64,000 nucleotides of DNA from Acidobacteriaceae bacterium. GTDB taxonomy: Bacteria; Acidobacteriota; Terriglobia; Terriglobales; Acidobacteriaceae. The stretch lies in the NCBI GenBank assembly GCA_003134655.1, contig PLBY01000131.1, positions 62,867-126,866 of the forward strand. The letters are read 5' to 3'. The notes beneath the pieces were generated by a model that saw only the letters and a program-made list of their open reading frames with translations, searched no databases and had not been told where the DNA came from. Position 1 is the first letter of the stretch, and every line of letters starts with the position of its first letter. The translations under genes were made by a program, and so were the position numbers. Positions 9,470 through 18,328 of this stretch are shown piece by piece.

Positions 9470-10234
9470 TCACGCTTGCTGATCGCGATCTGCCAAACAA
9501 GCGATGATTGCTTCGGTAACCGGTTTTGTCTCATTGGGACCGCGAACTGGGATAGAAACAACACCTGCTTCTTTAGCTGGATAGTCGTTCCCTCCCACGA
9601 ACAAGGCATCACCTATAAAAATCATCTCTTTCAATGAAATGCCCAGAAGGTCTCGTAGCTTTCTGATTCCGTAGGCTTTGTCAATGCCCGGTTTGGTGAC
9701 ATCAATGGATGTCGCACCACCCATTCGGACAGAAAACTCGGGAATAAAAGTATCAAGGATTGCTTTAATCTTCTTCCGCTTGGTGTAATCGGGGTCCCAT
9801 TTATCCTTTTCTTCTAAGGGGGCCTGCTGACCTAAGGCGGAAAATGTTATCTGGCTTCCCCGGTCTTCAATTTGATCTCCCCATAGCTTTTCGGCCTTGA
9901 AGCCCGCTACTCCGATCGCCTTCTTGAGAGAACTGCTGATTTTCTCTTTTTCATCCGCGGTGAAATCTTCGGAATAGATCTTTTTCCAATCTGCTGAGTC
10001 GTATCGATAGAACTTTGTTCCACATGTAGGAAGGAGGGATAGATTCACCAGGCGTTCATCATGGGGAAGATTGGAGAGCAGTTGTTTTTCAAACTGAGGC
10101 CAATCGCCTCCGGAAATCACGGCCACTTTGACAATACCGAGAAGGTCGTGGAGCAGTCGCGACATTTCGCCATCAAGAGATGATTTACTTTCGGCAAGCG
10201 TACCGTCGAGATCAAAAACAACTAGCTTTTTCAC
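9470..10234 (-). CDS. HAD-IIB hydrolase, phosphomannomutase-like
   Basis: Haloacid-dehalogenase fold, cap type IIB, 254 residues. Motif I is DLDGTLAES at 8-16, and the late motif IGDALFVGGNDY matches the GDK..GGNDYE block of the eukaryotic-type phosphomannomutases; VISGGDWPQFEKQL and GGATSIDVTKPGIDK also fall where PMM proteins carry their conserved blocks. The family resemblance suggests interconversion of mannose-1-phosphate and mannose-6-phosphate, though annotation as sugar phosphatase is the fallback. Position between manA and a GH130 phosphorylase strengthens the mutase reading. Gaps are 30 bases to manA and 19 to GH130, so the three are surely co-transcribed. Confidence 0.85.
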   Translation of the reverse strand: MKKLVVFDLDGTLAESKSSLDGEMSRLLHDLLGIVKVAVISGGDWPQFEKQLLSNLPHDERLVNLSLLPTCGTKFYRYDSADWKKIYSEDFTADEKEKISSSLKKAIGVAGFKAEKLWGDQIEDRGSQITFSALGQQAPLEEKDKWDPDYTKRKKIKAILDTFIPEFSVRMGGATSIDVTKPGIDKAYGIRKLRDLLGISLKEMIFIGDALFVGGNDYPAKEAGVVSIPVRGPNETKPVTEAIIACLADRDQQA

Positions 10235-10264
10235 GTTGCTTAAGCCCTCTTCATTCTCGCGATC

Positions 10265-11248
10265 TCAATTAGGAAGTGCAATTTCCAACAGGTTCACTGC
10301 ACCGCGCGGCCGAAAAGAACATGCTCCGACCACCGCCGGCAAGAGCAACACGTCGCCCTTTTCGACGGCATAAGTAGCGTCGCCGTGCTCGACCTGCCCC
10401 GCGCCCTCGATGCATACCAGCACGCGCGGCACACCCGCGGCGCCGACGGTAAACGGCGATTGTCCGCGCAGGCGCCACAACAAGAAATGATCAGAATGAA
10501 AAAGTCTCTCGCGTTCCACCGGCGTCGTTGCCTCCACTACGGGTGTCACCGGACCGGCCGCACCATCCTCCACAAAATCAATGGAGGCAAGCGCCTCATC
10601 GACTTGGAGTGCCCGCGTCTGGCCTGTCCTGGCGTCAACATGGCCCCAGTCGTACAGGCTAAAAGTCACGTCGCTGTTCTGCTGAACCTCGAATACCACG
10701 ACGTCGCCGCCCAGAGCGTGAACCGTCCCAGCCGGTAGGAAAACGCCATCGCCGGGCTTCGGAGTGAGGCACACGAGGCGGTCCGCCACCGTCCGATTCT
10801 TGAGCGCCCGCCGCAGATCGTCTGCAGTCGTGCCAGGCTTCAGGCCCGCATAGATGCGGCTTTCGGTCCCCGCCTCCAGCACGACCCAGGCCTCAGTCTT
10901 CCCGGTCTCGCCCGCTGGCAGGAGGTCCGCGTGCGCATCCGAGGGATGAACCTGGACTGAGAGCATTTCGTGTGCGTCGAGGAACTTGAGCAGCAGTGGA
11001 AATCGGCGGAAACGCTGGGCCAGCTTTCCCAGCAATTCTTCCGGAGACTGCTCCAGCAATTGGCGGATGGTCCGCCCTTTGAGCCGTCCATCGGCAACGA
11101 GGCTCGGATGGTCATCGCGATCGCTGAGTACCCAGGCTTCGCCGATAAGACCGCTCGGCAGAGGTGCAGAGAGCACGTCTGCCAGTTGCCGGCCGCCCCA
11201 GAGCCGATATTCGTAGATCGGTTCGAATCGTAGGGGATACAGAAGCAT
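10265..11248 (-). CDS. manA: Mannose-6-phosphate isomerase, class I
   Basis: Zinc enzyme converting mannose-6-phosphate and fructose-6-phosphate in the cytoplasm. Cupin-type PMI of the short (about 320 residue) Bacillus-like kind. Visible are the metal-site segments QVHPSDAHAD and KTEAWVVLEA, and PAGTVHALGG with the following VVFEVQQNSDVTFSLYDWG block that holds further active-site residues. First gene of the minus-strand operon with the HAD and GH130 genes. No regulator lies nearby; the promoter should be in 11249-11343. Confidence 0.95.
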   Translation of the reverse strand: MLLYPLRFEPIYEYRLWGGRQLADVLSAPLPSGLIGEAWVLSDRDDHPSLVADGRLKGRTIRQLLEQSPEELLGKLAQRFRRFPLLLKFLDAHEMLSVQVHPSDAHADLLPAGETGKTEAWVVLEAGTESRIYAGLKPGTTADDLRRALKNRTVADRLVCLTPKPGDGVFLPAGTVHALGGDVVVFEVQQNSDVTFSLYDWGHVDARTGQTRALQVDEALASIDFVEDGAAGPVTPVVEATTPVERERLFHSDHFLLWRLRGQSPFTVGAAGVPRVLVCIEGAGQVEHGDATYAVEKGDVLLLPAVVGACSFRPRGAVNLLEIALPN

Positions 11249-11343
11249 TTGACTGGTCGTAGGTCTCTTTCCTAAGCATCCATCGCCAGCAGACCCTTGT
11301 CACCGGCCATTGGCGCTAGCGCTGTAGTTTCAGTGAAAATCAT

Positions 11344-11367
11344 GGGCAGCCGTTTTACCGGATGCCC
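11344..11367 (-). terminator. Hairpin downstream of the PRC-barrel gene
   Basis: On the minus strand GGGCATCCG and CGGCTGCCC pair around a GTAAAA loop with one mismatch, followed by ATGATTTT. It lies 10 bases past the stop at 11377. The same hairpin is kept behind the second copy of the gene at 44504-44527. Confidence 0.6.
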
Positions 11368-11376
11368 AGACCCCAG

Positions 11377-12177
11377 TTAGACGCTGCTCAGGGAGAAAGC
11401 AGACTTGTGTTCTGCGTCGTGCAGCCAATATGGCGGCCGGCCGTAGTGAGTGTATAGTTTGCCTTCATACTCACGAGTGATCGGCATGGACTCGATGTAC
11501 TCCGGGCCCTTTTGGATGGCTTCCCGGGATAGTCCAACGTAGACGTTAGAATCTGTCCAGCTCACCCGTTGAATCCACGCGGGGGAAACCAGCACTTTCT
11601 TACCCGGCCACCAATTCCGCGTGGCCACCTCCATGTATCGGATAGCCCAAGCTTCGTCGTCCACGACGAACCCTTCCACATGGCCGATTTCACCATCATT
11701 TGCCTCGATATGATAGCCAGTGACGGCTTCGACGCTGCGCAGATGCGAATCCGTCGACTCTCTCCGGATATTGTCCGCCAGCGCCTCCTTGGATGTAGTT
11801 GTTGGAATAGCCAAGTCTGAGGGGTAGAATGCTGCGCCCCACAGAAAAGGACCGCTCCAGTAATTCGGATAGCCGTAATACCCGAGGTATGCGGCCTCGT
11901 GCTGCCGGGAGACGGGTTGGTGCGTGTCGATGTCGGGACTATTCTCCACTTGCTTTTTCGTCAGCGCCACATCCAGCCGCTTGGCTTGCCAGTCCGTCTG
12001 GACGACGGAAATCGGTGAAATCAGCACTTGCCGGCCGCCAAGCCAACCGCCGGTTTCCACCGTGAGGTAGCGGATGGCCCATGTTTCATCGTCGAAATAC
12101 AACTGATCAACAGTTCCAAGCTCGCCATCTGTAGCTCGGATCGCAAAACCTTTCAGATGCGAAGTTTTCGTTAGCAT
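11377..12177 (-). CDS. Two-domain PRC-barrel protein (copy 1)
   Basis: Two PRC-barrel domains (about residues 4-80 and 155-235) joined by a Tyr/Gly/Pro-rich linker (LGYYGYPNYW) and closed by a YTHYGRPPYW tail. PRC barrels are small beta-barrels found in photosynthetic reaction centre H subunits and in RNA-processing and stress proteins; the function of the soil-bacterial type is unknown. Start at 12177 is set by CAGGAGG just upstream; longer starts lack one. A near-identical copy lies at 44537-45337, with homology reaching from about 11335 to 12197. Differences are mainly in the linker (NYWSGPFLWG versus YYWGGPYMWG). No signal peptide is seen. Confidence 0.9.
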   Translation of the reverse strand: MLTKTSHLKGFAIRATDGELGTVDQLYFDDETWAIRYLTVETGGWLGGRQVLISPISVVQTDWQAKRLDVALTKKQVENSPDIDTHQPVSRQHEAAYLGYYGYPNYWSGPFLWGAAFYPSDLAIPTTTSKEALADNIRRESTDSHLRSVEAVTGYHIEANDGEIGHVEGFVVDDEAWAIRYMEVATRNWWPGKKVLVSPAWIQRVSWTDSNVYVGLSREAIQKGPEYIESMPITREYEGKLYTHYGRPPYWLHDAEHKSAFSLSSV

Positions 12178-12255
12178 TGCCTTTGCCCTCCTGGGCGAGT
12201 TGGTGACAGCATTTTCGCTATTCGACGATCGGCATATCCGCAACAATTCTTAATA

Positions 12256-12320
12256 GTGCCGCGGCTTAGAGTTGCGGCACTCGAAGTCGACTGCTTGAGT
12301 TCAGGGATTGTCAATTGACA
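12256..12320. promoter_or_regulatory. Inverted repeats upstream of PRC-barrel copy 1
   Basis: GTGCCGC at 12256-12262 pairs with GCGGCAC at 12274-12280 around an 11-base loop, and a perfect 12-base palindrome TGTCAATTGACA lies at 12309-12320. Both stand 80-145 bases upstream of the gene start and could be a hairpin and an operator. Neither is present before the second PRC-barrel copy. Confidence 0.4.
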
Positions 12321-12621
12321 CTCTCTAAGTTCTAGGGGGTCGATCTTAACAATGGTGCAGCCATTCTTCTGAGCAAGAGTGACCACTCTCGCCCGGCCAT
12401 CCGACATACCTTTTAAAAGGAGGTGCGGTGGTCACCATGGGTCGAGCCAGAAGATTGACGATGCACTCGTCCGCACCGCCATGTCAAAATTACCCAGCAA
12501 GAAACTGGCGCGCGCGTGGGCCGAAATCTTGTTCCACGGTGCAATCTCGATCAAGTTGTTTCGGGGGGCTGCCTTCGCCACTGGCTGAATCGTGATTTTC
12601 AATCCTTGTTAAAGTTGGGCT

Positions 12622-13011
12622 ATGAACATATTGCTGCAGGTACTGTCTTTGTTTATCATTGCTCTTCCCATTGCATCCGTTGCGTGGAGCATCACCCATG
12701 AAGAAGTCTTTCGGGAATTCCATGACTTTTGCCTGGCCAAGAGCAAAGCGTGCCCGCGCATCTCCGAACGCAAATTCTTCTATCTCTTTACTTGCGAATA
12801 CTGTTTCAGCCACTATGTCACCGCAGCCTTCCTTGTCGTCACCCGCTACAAGCTTCTGTTTCCGGATTGGCGCGGATACCTGATTGCTGGCTTCTCACTA
12901 GTATGGGGGGCAAACATGTACATGGCCCTCTTCGCCAGGATTCGACTCGACCTGAGGAAGGAACGCGTCGAAATTACGACAGAAGAAGCAGCCTTGCCAC
13001 AGAGCAAGTAG
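12622..13011 (+). CDS. Small membrane protein with CEYC motif
   Basis: About 129 residues. A first hydrophobic helix (about 4-23), a short charged stretch with several cysteines (FCLAKSKACPR, FTCEYCFSHYV), then two more helices (about 62-77 and 88-105) and a charged tail. The CEYC pair placed at a membrane edge could bind metal or form a disulfide. I do not recognise a characterised family; similar hypothetical membrane proteins occur in soil bacteria. The upstream ribosome binding site is weak (AAAGTTGGG). It stands alone, between the PRC-barrel gene and a long gene-poor stretch. Confidence 0.6.
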   Translation: MNILLQVLSLFIIALPIASVAWSITHEEVFREFHDFCLAKSKACPRISERKFFYLFTCEYCFSHYVTAAFLVVTRYKLLFPDWRGYLIAGFSLVWGANMYMALFARIRLDLRKERVEITTEEAALPQSK

Positions 13012-13614
13012 ACATGTTGTTTGGATTCCAAGCAGCACAAGCAACTTATCTTTCGCGTGCGCAAGTCGGTGTGGAGTCGCCGGCGATGGATATCTCTCAA
13101 GACCCAACTTCCTATCGAGAATATTGCAGGAATATGAATCTCGAGTTTGGTCTTCTGCGCTTTGCTGGACTTTGCGCCCTTCATGGTGATCCATGACGAA
13201 CTCTTCGGCGAGCTGTGGGATTTGTAAATGTCGATCTCTACAGTGACGAGAACAAGCGTTCACTTTTCGCCCTCAGTACTGCCGCGTGACCGACACGGGC
13301 AACTGCGTCCAACCAAATGAGTGAGACGCCACTGTGATGTGTATCTGACTGTACAAAAGTGACCAGAATGTATGGCCCCATTCTGACATGATCAGAACAT
13401 GACCGACACAGGCGAAAGAGGAGAGATTACGAGGCGGGCGAATGCGAAAGACGCGGAAACCATTCAGCAGTCCACGAACTTAATAGCGAAAACAAAGCGG
13501 CTTTCCGCAATTACCGGCGCGAAGAACCTGGCACGTCGCAACCAAGAACTGATTGGTCGATCTCGCGCACGGAAGAATACGCCGTGAGACACGGCTGACG
13601 GAGGTTCTGCAAGC
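13012..13614. other. Gene-poor stretch
   Basis: No supported gene. A 62-codon plus frame at 13399-13587 has no family resemblance. A GGAGG at about 13600 belongs to the start of the GroEL fragment that follows. Confidence 0.5.
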
Positions 13615-14283
13615 ATGGCTGCGAAACTTGCTACCGTAGACGACCACATTTTGGCTTGTGTGGAAGAAACTGGCCCCGTCCGCGACAGGGGCATCATTCT
13701 CCGCAGCGCAGGCGACAAACCGCAGGTTCGCGGCATGCAATTCGATTGCGGATATCTCTCACCATACTTTGTTACTGACCCTGAACGCATGGAAGTTGCG
13801 TTCGAAAACGCCTACATTCTCATTCACGAGAAAACAATCAGTTCTAAAGACGACCTGCTCCCACTACTTGAGCAGACCACACAGCGTGGCAAGCCGCTGC
13901 TCATCATCGCCGAAGATGTTGACGGCGAGGCGCTAGCTACTCTCGTTGTTAGGAAGCTGCGTGGCCCGCTGCAAGTTGCTGCCGTCAGGGCACCCGGCTT
14001 CGGAGATCAGCGCAAGAGTATGTTGCAGGACATTGCCCTCCTCACTGGTGGCAAAGCCCTCACCGAAAACCTCGGCATCCAGCTGAAAAACATACAGATC
14101 TCCGACCTCGGTCAGGCCAAGAGGATCACCATCGACAAGAACAACACGGTGGTCGAAGGCAGGAGAACGTACGACCAGCTTTCCTTTGCGCCTGAGCCCT
14201 TGATCCACTCAAATGCTCACACTTCGCCTGTGAAATCTTCACGGAACGTGATACGGGAACCTCATGGAACACTTTCCGTGTGA
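13615..14283 (+). pseudogene. Isolated GroEL apical-domain fragment
   Basis: Residues about 38-183 match the apical and part of the intermediate domain of chaperonin GroEL (about residues 185-340 of the E. coli protein), with conserved blocks YLSPYFVTDPE, KPLLIIAEDVDGEALATL and APGFGDQRKSMLQDIA. The equatorial ATP-binding and ring-forming parts are absent on both sides: the flanking DNA does not encode them in any frame. The tail after NTVVEG is unrelated. The frame is open over 222 codons and has ATG with GGAGG about 10 bases upstream, so it might be translated as a free apical domain. Most likely a decaying groL copy, but an active stand-alone binding domain is not excluded. Confidence 0.75.
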
Positions 14284-14529
14284 GCGTCCACCGGACGACC
14301 CATCCGTGACCACTCGGACTGCGAGGAAATAGCCGACTATTGCGACCGCTTATGAAGGAGGCCGCCAAAACCTCGCCTGCGCGACCCACGCCAGTCAAAT
14401 GCAAGCTTCAGTTCTGTGCCTGCCGCATGGCTCAATTGCTCTCCATTGTCAGATAATCGCCTCCGAAAGGGGTTAATCCAGTGATCCGGCCTGCCCCTTC
14501 GAAGCGCCTTTACTCGGCACTTTGATTCT

Positions 14530-14567
14530 TGAAAGTGTGCAATTCGGAACAGTCGCGACTTTGTGAG
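14530..14567 (+). repeat. Dispersed intergenic motif, copy 1
   Basis: Core GTGCAATTCGGAACAGTCGC, preceded by TTGAAA. Related copies lie at about 41310-41358, 45725-45773, 52033-52085, 52612-52648 and 61060-61100. The sequence after it also matches the last copy: CAATGACCACCGCTGAACTC here and CAATGACAACCGCTGAACTC at 61141. The stretch 14284-14927 around it has no supported gene. Confidence 0.6.
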
Positions 14568-14927
14568 TTGCCCTACGATTGTCCACTTTAGAGAAACTAT
14601 CAATGACCACCGCTGAACTCGGACTGGCGGCAACTAATGTCGCAACTCTAAGCGCCAGCACTGCCATGAAAGAGCTGGTCTATTACGGTCCGGGCAAACC
14701 TCCTTGGGAGGGCGAGGCACACCCACCATCCATCCGGGCCCTGCAATCCTGTGGATCACCTTCCACGATTGCGGAACAGATCTTCATATTCTGAAGGGAG
14801 ATCAGTGCTCCATGCCAGCAGGCGTTCGAGAAGAGTGAGGCTGGCAGATATCGCGAGAAAGTTTCCCGAACAGGACAGCAGGAACAGAGAGCAAGGGTTT
14901 GAGATTATTAACGATAAGGAGCTGGTC

Positions 14928-16247
14928 ATGGGGCTGAAGGTAAGACCGATATTCCTGCTAGTTGGTTTTAGCGTTCTTCCCTTGTTATTTATCTTTCTCC
15001 TTTTGTCGTTGCCGGAGAAAGCCGCGGCCGTTCCCCAATTTGCGCGTCGCTATAAAGTCAGGTGCTCCGCGTGCCATACGATTGTTCCCGTACTCAACGA
15101 GCAGGGATACATGTTCAAGAGGCTCGGCTTCCACCTTCCGCCAGCGCTTGAAGAAGGCAAAGTTACGCCCTGGATATCGGACCTCGTAAAAAAAGAGCCC
15201 GAATGGAGTTTGACCAACAACGCAGCGCTCGCGGTTACAGATTTCAGCTTTTCTGCCGAACGCACCACTTCTCAAGGCGCGAGTCCGAGTTCAACTTCGG
15301 CGTTCCAGGTGGGTTCTTGGAACGCCTATTTCGGAGGCTGGATCCCCGACACCAACTTCTTCTACTACTCGGAATTTGACATCATCACTGGAGGGTCGAC
15401 AAACCCCGATCTTTCCAACGCCTATTTCGGATACAGCGGAGGAAACGCTCGCAGCAGTTGGTACGTCGCTGGGGGGCGGGAGCATCTACAAATTGGTGAA
15501 GGCACGCGCGCTGCCCAAGTCTACAGTCTGCTGCCAAGTTCTCCGTTGCTGTTTGAGAATCCAAGTCCGACAACTTTCGTTATTGACCAGTCGCCTGTCG
15601 GTATCGATGCTGGCTACACGTGGGCTTCCAGCGGCTACAAGAGGGTCTTCGCCGCGACCGCAAAGGTAACCAATGGAGACAACGCAGACGGGAGCGAGAT
15701 CCTTGGACCATCCACACGCAACTCCAAAGACGTTTGGTTCGACGTTGACTTTTGGTACGCGCCCGAAAGCGGCATTACATTCCTCGATTACTATGGCAAA
15801 AAAGATCAGATGAACCTCGATACTTTGGGGAATCAGTTCACGTTCCATCCAGTAATTCGGCGTCAGGGTGTATTCGGAAATTACAAATTGCTCGCGAAGG
15901 TCGATTTCCTCGGCGGCTGGCTGCACAGTAACGATGGCTGGGTGGCCCCGGACGGGTCTTCCGCCAAGTTCGTCGGCAACGACTTCTACGGAGCGGTAGA
16001 TTATTACATCAGGCAGGGCTTTGCCGTCTCAGGCCGCTATGATTTTCTGCATCAACAGATCACTGGCGTTAGCGGAGTAGGACCGCAGTCCACTCACGAT
16101 TGGACCATCGGAGTGAACAAGACCTTTACGCCGTCGGGAAATGTGATTGGCCGAATTGCATACAGCAATTTGTCTGGGCGGGATCCGGTTTCGGCGACGA
16201 AGAGTACCGACAAACTAGTTCAAGCTGACATATCGTTCAACTTTTGA
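14928..16247 (+). CDS. Cyc2-like fused cytochrome-porin, outer membrane
   Basis: About 439 residues. Hydrophobic signal peptide to about residue 34, then a single heme-binding CSACH at 46-50 within FARRYKVRCSACH followed by VPVLNEQGYMFKRLGF. This heme block plus a C-terminal beta-barrel is the plan of Cyc2-type fused cytochrome-porins, outer-membrane proteins used by iron oxidisers to bring electrons into the cell. The rest is rich in alternating aromatic and polar residues and ends in ISFNF with a terminal Phe, as expected for barrel insertion. The start at 14928 has AAGGAG about 7 bases upstream. It ends 14 bases before the octaheme gene. Direction of electron flow and donor cannot be told from sequence; an ordinary cytochrome-tagged porin is the alternative. 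Confidence 0.72.
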   Translation: MGLKVRPIFLLVGFSVLPLLFIFLLLSLPEKAAAVPQFARRYKVRCSACHTIVPVLNEQGYMFKRLGFHLPPALEEGKVTPWISDLVKKEPEWSLTNNAALAVTDFSFSAERTTSQGASPSSTSAFQVGSWNAYFGGWIPDTNFFYYSEFDIITGGSTNPDLSNAYFGYSGGNARSSWYVAGGREHLQIGEGTRAAQVYSLLPSSPLLFENPSPTTFVIDQSPVGIDAGYTWASSGYKRVFAATAKVTNGDNADGSEILGPSTRNSKDVWFDVDFWYAPESGITFLDYYGKKDQMNLDTLGNQFTFHPVIRRQGVFGNYKLLAKVDFLGGWLHSNDGWVAPDGSSAKFVGNDFYGAVDYYIRQGFAVSGRYDFLHQQITGVSGVGPQSTHDWTIGVNKTFTPSGNVIGRIAYSNLSGRDPVSATKSTDKLVQADISFNF

Positions 16248-16261
16248 GAAAAGAACAGACA

Positions 16262-18328
16262 ATGAGAACAAACCACGCCGTTCGTGCACTCAGTGCTCTG
16301 CTCCTGCTGCTAATCGTGTGGTTAGTTGGGACAGGTGCGGTCCAAGCACAATTCGCGCAGAAACGCGACACCATCAAGATCGACTCGTCCGGTTTTCCCG
16401 CCGACATCAAGAAGGGCTATCGTCTATTTGGTACGAAGTGTGCGGAGTGCCACGGACTGGATACGAGCCTGCGGCCAACTATGTCTGCCAGCCAATGGCC
16501 GGGTGAAGTGAAGCGAATGCAGGCGATGCCAAGCGCACAATTCAATGACGCGCAAGCCAAAGCGATCATTGATTTTCTGCTCTACTACGAGGCGAATCGT
16601 AAGTCGCTTAACAAGTCGAAAGATCAGGTTGGAGCTTCAGGAGCCGGTGGTGCTGGAAGCCAACTGTACGAAACACAAGGTTGTGCCAGTTGCCATGCCC
16701 TCGGTGGAAAGGGAGGCACTTCTGGTCCATCCCTGACCGATGTTGGCAAACGGCTCTCCAAGGAACAACTGACAGAAGTGATACGGAAAGGCAAATCTTC
16801 CATGCCCCCGCTTCCCGCTGGGACAACGGATGAACAGCTAAAAGACCTGGTTGATTTCCTGGCGGGCGACAACAAGCAGCCGCAAAAACAAACCGCCGGC
16901 ACGGAGAAAAAGCCAGAAGCCCCAACCGCTCAAGAATCGAAACCGGCGGCTCAAGCCGCACCTTCAGGAACCGAATCCAAGCCTGCGGCCGAAGCTGGAG
17001 CTTCGGGAGGAGCCGGGGGTGCTGGCAATCAACTGTACCAAACACAAGGGTGCGCCCGTTGCCATGCCCTCGGTGGCAAGGGAGGCACTTCGGGTCCATC
17101 CCTGACCGATGTTAGCAAACGGCTCTCCAAGGAACAACTGATAGAAGTGATACGGAAAGGCAAGTCTTCCATGCCTCCGCTTCCTGCGGGAACGACGGAA
17201 CAGCAGGTCAAAGACTTGGTTGATTTTCTCGTGGGGCCCACTAACCAGCCGCAAAAACAAGGTGCCGACACACAGAAAAAGCCTGAACCGCCAACAGATC
17301 AAACATCCGCGCCAGCGGCGCAAGCTGGAGCTTCAGGAACCGGCGCCGCCGGGCGTCAAGTCTACGATAAGCAAGGCTGCACCAAATGCCACGCCATCGC
17401 CGGAAAAGGCGGCACCTCGGGTCCGTCCCTGAGCGATGTTGGCAAACGGCTCTCCAAGGAACAACTGACAGAAGTGATACGGAAAGGCAAGTCTTCCATG
17501 CCTCCGCTTCCCGCAGGAACGACGGAGCAAAAGGTAAAAGACCTGGTTGATTTTCTCATGGGCCCCACTAACCAGCCGCAAAAAGAAGGTACCCGCACGC
17601 AGAAAGAGCCTGAAACCTCTACAGATCAAGAATCCCGTCGCTCACGTCCGCCCTCTGTCGAAGAGGTCGAGAACTTGAGCGCTGATGCCACGAACCATGG
17701 AGCAATGCTACTTTCCGGTACACTTTTGCTTCTGATAGCGGTCACCGCGATTCTGATCGGAGTGCTCGTGTTTCGCCCGGGTCTGACCGCCACCCAAGAT
17801 GGAAAGATCCTGGCCTTTTTCGGACTGTTTCTCCTGCCGCTGATCTGCGCGGGGTTAGGCACCACCTACCACATCGATCGCTCCAAGAGTACGAAGTTTT
17901 GCCTATCCTGTCATGAGATGGAACCGTTCGGAAAGAGCCTGTTGGTGGATGACCCCACTCATCTGCCCGCCGCCCACTTTCAAAACCACCGCGTTCCCGC
18001 CGGCGAAGCCTGTTTTGCCTGTCATACCAACTACGCGATGTTTGGCGGCTTCCGCGAAAAGATACAGGGACTAAGAGAAGTCTATGTGCACTATCTCGGC
18101 AAGCCGCCGGTCCCTGAGGCGATTCGACTCTCCGAACCGTTTAACAATCGCGAATGTTTGCATTGCCATCTGGGCGCTCGATCGTTTGAACAAGGCGCGA
18201 CGCACACGGCGAACCCGTACTTGCTTGCCGCGGTGAAGGGCAACCAAGTTTCATGCCTTTCGTGCCACAAGGCTATTCACAACGTCGCAGAACTGAATAA
18301 CGCCAAATTCTGGAAGGGAACTCCGTAA
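16262..18328 (+). CDS. Octaheme cytochrome: four c domains fused to NapC/NirT-like domain
   Basis: 688 residues. Signal peptide (to about 29); mono-heme domain with CAECH at 60-64; three near-identical cytochrome c modules with CASCH 141-145, CARCH 264-268 and CTKCH 373-377, each followed by a KSSMPPLPAGTT segment that supplies the Met ligand; Ala/Pro/Lys/Gln-rich linkers; two membrane helices (about 481-504 and 517-535); then a tetraheme region with CLSCH 547-551, CFACH 584-588, CLHCH 632-636 and CLSCH 665-669, resembling NapC/NirT quinol dehydrogenases. The predicted topology puts all eight hemes in the periplasm with the helix pair in the inner membrane. It could take electrons from the quinol pool and carry them towards the outer-membrane cytochrome-porin encoded 14 bases upstream, or the reverse. 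An in-frame TTG at 16244 is a less likely start. Its stop overlaps the next start. Confidence 0.88.
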   Translation: MRTNHAVRALSALLLLLIVWLVGTGAVQAQFAQKRDTIKIDSSGFPADIKKGYRLFGTKCAECHGLDTSLRPTMSASQWPGEVKRMQAMPSAQFNDAQAKAIIDFLLYYEANRKSLNKSKDQVGASGAGGAGSQLYETQGCASCHALGGKGGTSGPSLTDVGKRLSKEQLTEVIRKGKSSMPPLPAGTTDEQLKDLVDFLAGDNKQPQKQTAGTEKKPEAPTAQESKPAAQAAPSGTESKPAAEAGASGGAGGAGNQLYQTQGCARCHALGGKGGTSGPSLTDVSKRLSKEQLIEVIRKGKSSMPPLPAGTTEQQVKDLVDFLVGPTNQPQKQGADTQKKPEPPTDQTSAPAAQAGASGTGAAGRQVYDKQGCTKCHAIAGKGGTSGPSLSDVGKRLSKEQLTEVIRKGKSSMPPLPAGTTEQKVKDLVDFLMGPTNQPQKEGTRTQKEPETSTDQESRRSRPPSVEEVENLSADATNHGAMLLSGTLLLLIAVTAILIGVLVFRPGLTATQDGKILAFFGLFLLPLICAGLGTTYHIDRSKSTKFCLSCHEMEPFGKSLLVDDPTHLPAAHFQNHRVPAGEACFACHTNYAMFGGFREKIQGLREVYVHYLGKPPVPEAIRLSEPFNNRECLHCHLGARSFEQGATHTANPYLLAAVKGNQVSCLSCHKAIHNVAELNNAKFWKGTP

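Noticed and set aside
13399..13587. 62-codon frame before the GroEL fragment
   Set aside because: Composition not coding-like; no match to the missing GroEL parts.
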